DNA from: Nitrospirota bacterium
GTDB taxonomy: Bacteria; Nitrospirota; Thermodesulfovibrionia; Thermodesulfovibrionales; UBA6898
Direction of reading: 5' to 3'
Assembly (NCBI GenBank): GCA_029858145.1
Contig: JAOUFP010000005.1
Coordinates: 1-19,561, forward strand
Length of the DNA: 19,561 bases
Of this stretch, positions 14,283 through 19,561 are shown piece by piece. The translations under genes and the position numbers were made by a program. The notes beneath the pieces are model-generated. The model was not told the DNA's origin and ran no database searches. It was given only the letters and a program-made list of their open reading frames with translations. Numbering within the stretch: the first letter of the stretch is position 1; each line of letters starts with the position of its first letter.

Positions 14283-14354
14283 GGTATCGCAGTCCCCTGG
14301 TCAATGAATGCACGAAAAGGGAAAAAGACAAGGGGTATTTTGATGCCACACATA
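14283..14354. repeat. Diverged direct repeat, copy B
   Basis: This 72-bp stretch matches copy A (11679-11757) in the same orientation. It lies 10 bases past the stop of the lipoprotein gene and upstream of the DUF898-M48 pair. On the minus strand its right part contains TTGACC followed 17 bases later by TTTTAT, which could be a weak promoter for the DUF898 gene. The rest of the 14069-14282 gap shows no coding signal. Confidence 0.6.
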
Positions 14355-14364
14355 TCACCTGCTG

Positions 14365-15756
14365 TTATGGTGTCTGAAAGCGGAAATAATTGGTGGCGGG
14401 TATCTCATCCAGGTCGCAAGAGCCGCCAGGAGGCATACCCTCCGCGTTGCCCGGAATCAGGGAGAACGCCCAGCGTGTGACCTGCGGCCTGCCGGAAATG
14501 CTGTACCTCGCCCGAATGGTCCAGAAGTACCTGGAATGCGGTTTCAGGGGATACTCAAGCCTGTGACTGGAAGCGGTAATGCCGATGCGGTCGTAGACGA
14601 GCCGTTCCGGAAAATCACGGGGAGCCTCCCATATTTTCAGATCATATGACACGTCGCTGATCCGGCGAAGCAATGATTCATTTTCCGGTGTCAGATCGCG
14701 CGGCCGCGGAAAAGGCTCCCACTGAAGGAGGGGCTGCGCGGAATCCACATCCGTATAAAGCAGATGTATCCCGGGTGCATTATGGCGGATGGAATACCAA
14801 AGTGAAGTATACTTCTGCTTCGGGTAGAGCGGGTAGAACCAGCAGGCGCCATATTCAGGCTGGCCGGGAAAGGCCCAGAGCCCGGTTGCGAAGGGAAAGC
14901 TCGTCACGAGGAACAACTCGTCAATAACGCGTTCGGCCAGAGCCGCCTGTGCCTGCCCGAACCCGCGCGCCAGTTCACGGGAACCGTCTGCAAACCACTC
15001 ATCGTAAGGAAGCTCCTGGCTTACATAGTGAAAATCGCGTCCATAGCGTTTTTCAGAGGTCTTCGTGTCCACCAGCTGAATATCGGCATTCATATAGAAG
15101 CGTATGTATGGCCGTTTGCCCTCACCCCCCTGAAAGCCCGCTTCTGTAACGCGTATCTCCGCAACGGTGTCGAATCCTCTGCCGGCCAGGGCTTCGTATG
15201 ATTCTTTTGCGGCGGGTTTCCCAGAAACTCCCTTTGTAATGCCGTACTGCCTGAATTCAGGACGGGACATGCTGACGGCATAGATCGCATCAGCCAGACC
15301 GCTGCTGAGATCCATCTCTTTCAGAACGTTGTTTATCTGCTGCTCGATCTGCTGCGCGGTCTTTGACGGCACGGCCTGGACTGCTCCGGCAACCCCGCCA
15401 ACGGCTGCCCCCACCATAGTGAATATGAGGGTCGCAATCGCAGTTGCCGCCGCCGCATAGGGACCACCGCCGCCGGAACTCCTTGCGCCCTCTGATAAAC
15501 CGTACAGCAGCCCTTCCAATGAAGCAATCGTGCCGCCCTTCGCCGTTCCTGCCACCCAGCCCCTCGCGAAGGTATGGAACTCGCCTCGAGGAGAGGACGG
15601 CAGCGCCATTATGTATATGCGTCCCAGTTGTTCACGCGTTTCCGGCGAGGGTGGTTTTGGCATCGATGCGCAGCCGCCGTTAAGCAGCGTGGCAATGAGG
15701 AGCATTGCCAGCCATTTTGATCCGCGAGGGAAAAAATCAGCGGGTCTTTGGTTCAT
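14365..15756 (-). CDS. Large lipoprotein with glycine-rich hydrophobic segment and FN3-like C-terminus
   Basis: A 463-aa protein. Residues 15-29 (KWLAMLLIATLLNGGC) are a lipoprotein signal with Cys29 as the lipidated residue. Residues about 95-127 are Gly/Ala-rich and hydrophobic (GGGGPYAAAATAIATLIF...GAAVGGVAGAV), like a glycine-zipper membrane segment. Residues about 345-440 read like a fibronectin type III-type beta sandwich (LLQWEPFPRP...YDLKIWEA...YFWTIRARYS...VTRWAFS), a pattern I recall from envelope lipoproteins of related bacteria. A GCAGG site lies eight bases before the ATG. It is on the same strand as, and upstream of, the DUF898-M48 operon but separated by 296 bases. Function unknown; an outer-membrane-associated role is inferred from the lipobox. 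Confidence 0.82.
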   Translation of the reverse strand: MNQRPADFFPRGSKWLAMLLIATLLNGGCASMPKPPSPETREQLGRIYIMALPSSPRGEFHTFARGWVAGTAKGGTIASLEGLLYGLSEGARSSGGGGPYAAAATAIATLIFTMVGAAVGGVAGAVQAVPSKTAQQIEQQINNVLKEMDLSSGLADAIYAVSMSRPEFRQYGITKGVSGKPAAKESYEALAGRGFDTVAEIRVTEAGFQGGEGKRPYIRFYMNADIQLVDTKTSEKRYGRDFHYVSQELPYDEWFADGSRELARGFGQAQAALAERVIDELFLVTSFPFATGLWAFPGQPEYGACWFYPLYPKQKYTSLWYSIRHNAPGIHLLYTDVDSAQPLLQWEPFPRPRDLTPENESLLRRISDVSYDLKIWEAPRDFPERLVYDRIGITASSHRLEYPLKPHSRYFWTIRARYSISGRPQVTRWAFSLIPGNAEGMPPGGSCDLDEIPATNYFRFQTP

Positions 15757-15840
15757 ATGTATGGCCTGCAGCCAGGAATAGCAACTGGGTGAGCCGCGGA
15801 AATGGGGGAGGGCGGCGCGCAGCTGGCTTTGCCTGTACTG

Positions 15841-16569
15841 TTACGTCGGGTTATTTTCTTGTGCACCGGCAAGTAACGCCTTCTTTTTCCTGTTATGTTC
15901 GTACCGCAGCTGCAATATTTCCACAAAGAGCGCAAACCCCATAGGCAGGTATATATATGCCTTAGGAACTTCTTTGTGCATGCCTTCCATGAAAATAGTA
16001 ATTCCGATCGTTATGAGGAAAGAGAGAGCCAGTATTTTCAGTGACGGGCGCTGCATGATAAAGGCCCCGATCGGCCTTGAAAAAATGAGAATCGCCACAA
16101 AGGATACGATGACAGACGTTATGATTATCCAGATCTGGTCAGTCAGGCCTATGGCCGTTATAACGGAGTCTATCGAAAAAACGATGTCCAGCAGCACAAT
16201 CTGTGAAATAACGCCGAAAAAAGTCTTGTATCCGCCGGCAGGGGAGGAATGCTGTTCTTCAGTCAATTCAATTGTAAGATGGATTTCCGTTACCGCCTTC
16301 CATAATAGAAATAGCCCGCCCGCGAGAAGTATGATGTCCCGTATCGAGAAGGTAAAGATAATGTTGTTTGTCAGGTTGGCGAGTTTCAGCAGGATGAAAA
16401 GCATCAGAATCCGTGCGATCATGGCAACAGCCAGGCCCAGTACGCGTGCCCTGTTTTTTTGCGCGTCCGGCAGCCTTTCGATAAATATGGAGATGACAAG
16501 GATGTTGTCAACCCCGAGAACCAACTCCAATCCGATGAGGAGTGATAATAAAGCGATTGCATCCGTCAT
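15841..16569 (-). CDS. TerC-family integral membrane protein
   Basis: A 242-aa protein with about seven hydrophobic segments. The two acidic TerC signatures are present: ELVLGVDNILVIS (15-27) and DIVFSIDSVITAIG (128-141). These conserved aspartates are proposed to handle metal ions. Characterised relatives export manganese or other metals, or help load metals into exported enzymes; older annotations call them tellurium-resistance proteins. The ATG lacks a ribosome binding site. The upstream region shows no yybP-ykoY manganese riboswitch, so metal control of that kind is not supported. The following gene on the strand (the lipoprotein) starts 84 bases after the stop, so cotranscription is possible. 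The substrate cannot be told from sequence. Confidence 0.92.
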   Translation of the reverse strand: MTDAIALLSLLIGLELVLGVDNILVISIFIERLPDAQKNRARVLGLAVAMIARILMLFILLKLANLTNNIIFTFSIRDIILLAGGLFLLWKAVTEIHLTIELTEEQHSSPAGGYKTFFGVISQIVLLDIVFSIDSVITAIGLTDQIWIIITSVIVSFVAILIFSRPIGAFIMQRPSLKILALSFLITIGITIFMEGMHKEVPKAYIYLPMGFALFVEILQLRYEHNRKKKALLAGAQENNPT

Positions 16570-16889
16570 GGTCGATACTGTTCAGAGCTGCAAGCCTGCT
16601 GAAAAAATCCGGATTCAGCCGGCTTGTCTTTTTTGATGTTGCTCTTTCCTTTCCTGTATTTCTTTGCGATTTTTCGCTGCATCTTTCATTTTATCAATAA
16701 AAATGAATGGCGATAGTATAATTCTTTCGCGACTTTTTTCAACAGCATTATCGATTGTCATCAGCGGCGCGTTTCACGCTGACCGCAGGGGCGGACTGAC
16801 AGAGCTTGATATTGTCACGAACATGGCACAGAAGCCGAAGCAGCTGTAAGCCGGAAATTTTCATCAGAGTGTAAAATTCTGCAGGCGGC
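16570..16889. other. Intergenic region (320 bp) with two hairpins and no supported gene
   Basis: It holds the hairpin at 16591-16632, an AT-rich stretch, and a long imperfect inverted repeat around 16848-16891 (AAGCCG/CGGCTT with inner AAATTTT/AAAATT) immediately past the stop of the four-cysteine membrane protein, without a T tract. A TTG-started frame at 16664-16849 has no ribosome binding site. Confidence 0.5.
16591..16632 (+). terminator. Plus-strand terminator-like hairpin upstream of the TerC gene
   Basis: CAAGCC (16591-16596) pairs with GGCTTG (16621-16626), and CTGA (16599-16602) pairs with TCAG (16615-16618). A 2x2 mismatch lies between the stems, and TCTTTTTT follows on the plus strand. 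No plus-strand gene ends here. It could stop antisense transcription over terC, or act as a leader hairpin on the minus strand. Confidence 0.4.
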
Positions 16890-17396
16890 TTATAGACCCT
16901 TACGAGCTTTTTCCGCGCATTCCGGACAATAACTGTGGGAGAATTCAGCCTCGGAGCGGTCTCTTATATATAATTCCAGTTGCTCCCATTCCCCCTCGTG
17001 GTTTCGTATCTTTTTGCATACGGAACATATCGGGAGTACCCCTCTTAAGAGCTTTATCTCACGTGTCGATGCCTCCAGTTGAGCGTATAGTTTTCTCTGC
17101 TCTTGCTCCTCTATTTTCATCCGTAAAAGATGATGGAGAAGCATCCATAAACCAGTAATCATAATGGTCCTGTTGAGAACTACAAGCTCTATGTGCAACC
17201 CCGACGGGGAAATAAATATTCCCGATATTAATAATATGGTAGTAACAGCGGTTGAGATAATCAACTGTCTGCGGGGCGCCTTGGACAGAAGTATCGGAAC
17301 TGCCAAATATGCCACCCATACGGTGAATCCCAGGGCAGTGATAATGTCCAAATAAAATATCGCAAGTTTTATGCCGTAGCCGAATACATACTTCAT
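16890..17396 (-). CDS. Small three-helix membrane protein with C-terminal four-cysteine sensory module
   Basis: A 168-aa protein. Hydrophobic segments lie at about 10-34, 44-63 and 69-91, followed by a coiled coil (about 92-118, KIEEQEQRKLYAQLEASTREIKLL). The tail carries LPICSVCKKIRN (121-132) and EAEFSHSYCPECAEKA (149-164). Cys124, Cys127, Cys157 and Cys160 plus His154 could bind a metal ion. I know this tail (LLPICxxCKKIRD...YIxxHSEAEFSHxxCPxC) from the ends of PAS-domain sensors and response regulators in Desulfobacterota and Nitrospirota; its role is not established. Here it sits on a membrane anchor with no kinase, PAS or GGDEF domain. There is no ribosome binding site, and a promoter is placed to start transcription at the ATG. 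Confidence 0.85.
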   Translation of the reverse strand: MKYVFGYGIKLAIFYLDIITALGFTVWVAYLAVPILLSKAPRRQLIISTAVTTILLISGIFISPSGLHIELVVLNRTIMITGLWMLLHHLLRMKIEEQEQRKLYAQLEASTREIKLLRGVLPICSVCKKIRNHEGEWEQLELYIRDRSEAEFSHSYCPECAEKARKGL

Positions 17397-17402
17397 AATT
17401 CA

Positions 17403-17431
17403 ATTCTCTAATGAAGAACTTCAGCTGTCAA
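17403..17431 (-). promoter_or_regulatory. Promoter of the four-cysteine membrane protein, predicted leaderless
   Basis: On the minus strand a consensus TTGACA (17431-17426), 17 bases and GAGAAT (17408-17403) are followed by six bases and then the ATG. Standard spacing puts the transcription start on the A of the start codon (17396). No Shine-Dalgarno sequence is present. Confidence 0.5.
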
Positions 17432-17571
17432 CCTGTTCAGCAGCGCCCAATGCCCGGTCTCGCACCTATCGGTTATTCAGTATTTTCAACGCTTCTTCTT
17501 TTGTTGATGTTTCTTTCGTTGTACCATTTCCCGTTCTTTCACGAGGGGCACAGTCTTCTTACACAAGCCCC

Positions 17572-17601
17572 TTGGCGATTCATTTTTGTTTATTTTATAA
17601 T
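17572..17601 (+). promoter_or_regulatory. Promoter of the PhnD-like gene
   Basis: TTGGCG (17572-17577), an 18-base spacer and a perfect TATAAT (17596-17601) form the best pair. A second TATAAT at 17615-17620 lacks a good -35 box. The stretch is strongly AT-rich between two GC-richer segments. AGGAGG at 17646-17651 lies six bases before the ATG. Confidence 0.5.
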
Positions 17602-17657
17602 TAATAAAATGGGTTATAATTAAAAATATAGGCTGCCAAACTATCAGGAGGTGCATT

Positions 17658-18506
17658 ATGAATAGTTTCAGGCTATGTTATGAGAGGTTCTGTCTTCTCC
17701 TCACCGGTTTTATCCTGTTGGCGATTTCCCCTGTTCTGGCTGCGGAAGCACCGCGATATACGATCGCCGTGATCCCGCTGGTGCCTCCGGTCACCACACA
17801 CGCCAAATGGGCGCCCTTTGTGGAGCGGGTCGGTCGCGAGACCGGGCTGGAGCTTGAGCTGAAGCTTTACGAAACCATGGACAAATTCGAAAATGACATC
17901 TATCACGGCATACCCGACTTTGTTTTTCTCCATTCCGTGCAGGCGGTTGCCGCGAAGAGGGCTCAGAATTATATTCCATTGGTGCGGAACAGCAAGCTTG
18001 TGTCCGGAGCGTTCGTGGTCCGCAAGGACTCGCCGATCAAAACGGTCCAGGACCTGGAGGGCAAGACAGTGGCCCTGGTGGGTGAAAAGAACCTCTGCCG
18101 CACATTGCTTGACCATGAACTGCGCGAGGAACTGCATGTTTCCACTGAAGTGGTTTATTCGGGGACAGCCGCCAACATGCTGAAGTACGTTATCTTGTCC
18201 AAAGCTGACGCAGGCGGCGCACTGGACGCGAGCATTGATAGGCTGCCGCAGGATCTGCTCGACCAGGTCCGGGTCATCTATAACACGAAAAAGATCGCTC
18301 CCCCTGCCCTGGTTGCCCATCCCCGTGTGCCGGAGAAGGTCCGGGATTCCGTGGCAGATGCGGTAGTAAGGATGGTATCTGACAGTGAGGCACTTTTGAT
18401 CATGAGAGAGATTCTGCTTGACTCGCCGGTCCGGGCCGACTATGAGCGCGACTACGGGGCGCTCGAAAAGATGAACATCGAGCGGTACTTTGGCCCGGTC
18501 AATTGA
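17658..18506 (+). CDS. PhnD-like periplasmic substrate-binding protein (phosphate/phosphonate-binding fold)
   Basis: A 282-aa protein with a signal peptide (residues 1-29, hydrophobic core LLLTGFILLAISPVLA, cleavage likely before EAPRY). The mature protein follows the PhnD/TauT-like type II binding-protein pattern: YTIAVIPLVPP at the start, WAPFVERVGRETGLELELKLYETMDKFENDI, GIPDFVFLHSVQAV, LVRNSKLVSGAFVVRKDSPIKTVQDLEGKTVALV (the most typical block), and GTAANMLKYVILSKADAGGALD. It would bind a small ligand in the periplasm. No permease or ATPase gene is adjacent; its stop overlaps the start of a membrane sensor by one base (TGATG), so it probably presents ligand to that sensor. The ligand is unknown: PhnD-fold proteins bind phosphonates, phosphite and other anions. 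A perfect AGGAGG site supports the start. Confidence 0.9.
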   Translation: MNSFRLCYERFCLLLTGFILLAISPVLAAEAPRYTIAVIPLVPPVTTHAKWAPFVERVGRETGLELELKLYETMDKFENDIYHGIPDFVFLHSVQAVAAKRAQNYIPLVRNSKLVSGAFVVRKDSPIKTVQDLEGKTVALVGEKNLCRTLLDHELREELHVSTEVVYSGTAANMLKYVILSKADAGGALDASIDRLPQDLLDQVRVIYNTKKIAPPALVAHPRVPEKVRDSVADAVVRMVSDSEALLIMREILLDSPVRADYERDYGALEKMNIERYFGPVN

Positions 18507-19561
18507 TGGCGTTTCTCCCGAAAAGGCTCTTTTTTCAGTTTGTGCTGCTCCTGTCGTTGATCCTCGTTGCCACGATCGTGTCCTATGGCTGGATCGCGAG
18601 CAGGAAGCAGGTGACGGTCACCCGGCAGGTAATTCGCACGAACGCAGGGGTAGTGGCCCGGGGCCTCGCAGAAAGTTCGGCCCATTACCTGATCATCAGG
18701 GATTACGCCAGCCTCGGCGCTTTCCTGGTGCGCGTGGCTGAACTCCCGAACGTCAGAAGGATCACGGTTTACGAGCCCGACGGAATGGTTGTGGCCGAGG
18801 CGGTCCGCGAGGACGATCGGGCGGTTGAGGTTACGAAACCGCGCATTGAAGCCCTGCCTGCGTCGCCTGTTCCCGCGATCTCGGAGCACGGCGAGGAACT
18901 CATGGTCTGGCATCCGGTCGCAACCTACAATCTCATCGGGTGGGTCCGGCTCTCCTATGGACTCGAAGCCGTGACTGAGTTGCGCCATGCAATCTGGACG
19001 TTTACCGTACTGCTTCTTTCCGTATGGGTTCCTTTGGGTATCCTTCTCCTGTCACTGGTCGTACGGAAGCCCGTGAACGAGATAGGCCGTCTCTCGGCAT
19101 TCGCGAGAAGGTTGAGCTCGGTGAGGGGTGAACAGATAGGCGGCAAGAGCCCCAGCGAGGAGCTGTCTGTCCTGCAAACGTCGCTGAACACGGCTTCCCG
19201 TGAACTGCATGACCGGGAACAACAGCTCATCGCCGAGCGTGAGGAAATCCGCCTCAACGAAGAGCGCTTCGAGGCACTCTATCAGCTCAACCGCATGGCG
19301 GACGATCCGGAAGACGTCATTGCCGAGTTCGCCCTGGAAGCGGGTGTGCGGCTGACCAGGAGCGCGGGCGGGTACCTTCACTTTTTCCACGAAGACGAAG
19401 AAACCATCAGTCTCTACCGTTGGTCGAAAGAGGTGCTGAAGTTCTGCGCGGCGACCTATGAAAGTCATTACCCGCTCGCCTCGGCAGGAGTATGGGCGGA
19501 CAGTCTCAGGTCTCGCGCACCCGTGAGCCATAATGATTTCGCGGCTCTGGAAGGGAAAAAG
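18506..19561 (+). CDS. Membrane sensor protein with periplasmic domain, HAMP-like linker and GAF domain (probable histidine kinase, 3' end missing)
   Basis: The frame opens at the ATG overlapping the previous stop and stays open for 352 codons to the window edge. TM1 lies at about 10-31. A periplasmic sensor domain follows (about 32-163, with VRRITVYEPDGMVVAEAV, a PAS/Cache-like strand pattern), then TM2 (164-186), a HAMP-like segment and a coiled coil (187-255). The GAF domain begins near 256: YQLNRMADDPEDVIAEFALEAGVRLTRSAGGYLHFF, then WSKEVLKFC, YPLASAGVWADSLRSRAPVSHNDF. This GAF subtype usually sits in PAS/GAF histidine kinases or cyclase hybrids. The output domain is beyond the window, so 'kinase' is inference. 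The one-base overlap with the PhnD-like gene implies coupled synthesis and a ligand-sensing pair. Confidence 0.85.
   Translation, partial: MAFLPKRLFFQFVLLLSLILVATIVSYGWIASRKQVTVTRQVIRTNAGVVARGLAESSAHYLIIRDYASLGAFLVRVAELPNVRRITVYEPDGMVVAEAVREDDRAVEVTKPRIEALPASPVPAISEHGEELMVWHPVATYNLIGWVRLSYGLEAVTELRHAIWTFTVLLLSVWVPLGILLLSLVVRKPVNEIGRLSAFARRLSSVRGEQIGGKSPSEELSVLQTSLNTASRELHDREQQLIAEREEIRLNEERFEALYQLNRMADDPEDVIAEFALEAGVRLTRSAGGYLHFFHEDEETISLYRWSKEVLKFCAATYESHYPLASAGVWADSLRSRAPVSHNDFAALEGKK

Noticed and set aside
15974..16636. Long plus-strand frame opposite terC
   Set aside because: It is the antisense shadow of a clear TerC gene and carries no family signature of its own.
16570..16663. yybP-ykoY manganese riboswitch upstream of terC
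   Set aside because: I looked for the conserved GGGGAGUA-type core and paired loops and did not find them; only one simple hairpin is present.
16664..16849. 61-codon plus-strand frame between terC and the membrane protein gene
   Set aside because: TTG start, no ribosome binding site, and no homology pattern visible.
17540..17572. GGGGC/GCCCC hairpin before the PhnD-like promoter
   Set aside because: Only five base pairs with a 17-base loop and no T tract directly after it.
17411..17623. 70-codon plus-strand frame with a hydrophobic stretch
   Set aside because: No ribosome binding site, and it overlaps the promoter of the minus-strand gene and the promoter of the PhnD-like gene.
17673..18320. 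Long minus-strand frame opposite the PhnD-like gene
   Set aside because: Antisense shadow of a well-supported coding sequence with signal peptide and family motifs.

Overview
The window is an ordinary stretch of a bacterial chromosome of medium GC, with no CRISPR array, insertion sequence, tRNA or rRNA. Three things point to an anaerobic or microaerophilic bacterium of the Nitrospirota / Desulfobacterota type: a CooC-type nickel ATPase (Wood-Ljungdahl/CODH maturation), a haem-c protein, and a C-terminal 'PICxxCKKIR' cysteine module that I associate with sensory proteins of those phyla. Separate glyQ and glyS genes (alpha2beta2 glycyl-tRNA synthetase) fit this. The assignment is inference from memory, not a search.

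Layout. 1-264: start of an exported c-type cytochrome (minus, runs off the left edge). 421-1188: cooC-like ATPase (plus). 1198-3427: galT and argJ (minus). 3530-5877: an AT-richer segment with a PilZ protein, a small exported Adhesin_E-like protein, a long non-coding gap and a four-helix membrane protein of unknown family. 5932-8456: a minus-strand run of metallophosphoesterase, argC, rpsI and rplM, with a strong terminator between rpsI and argC. 8547-11524: glyQ-glyS, overlapping by one base, with glyQ starting at TTG. 11820-16569: a GC-richer envelope block on the minus strand (DUF898/YjgN membrane protein and M48 metalloprotease overlapping by 4 bases, a 463-aa lipoprotein, a TerC-family membrane protein). 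16890-17396: a small membrane protein ending in the four-cysteine module. 17658-19561: a PhnD-like periplasmic binding protein translationally coupled to a membrane sensor with a GAF domain that runs off the right edge.

How the genes work together. argJ and argC belong to arginine biosynthesis; rplM, rpsI, glyQ and glyS are translation genes with recognisable sigma70 promoters. The DUF898-M48-lipoprotein block looks like an envelope-maintenance module. The PhnD-like protein has no ABC permease or ATPase beside it and is fused at translation level to a sensor, so it more likely feeds ligand information to a signalling protein than to a transporter.

Most interesting non-coding signal: the 4380-5025 gap contains a CRP/FNR-family-like palindrome centred exactly 41.5 bases upstream of the predicted start of a short minus-strand transcript. 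That start has an extended -10 box. The transcript would be about 58 nt, carries a pyrimidine-rich anti-Shine-Dalgarno stretch, and ends in a GAAA-loop terminator. I read it as a candidate small regulatory RNA. Other notable points are a diverged 70-80 bp direct repeat bracketing the DUF898-M48 pair, and two promoters placed so that transcription would start at the ATG (possible leaderless mRNAs).
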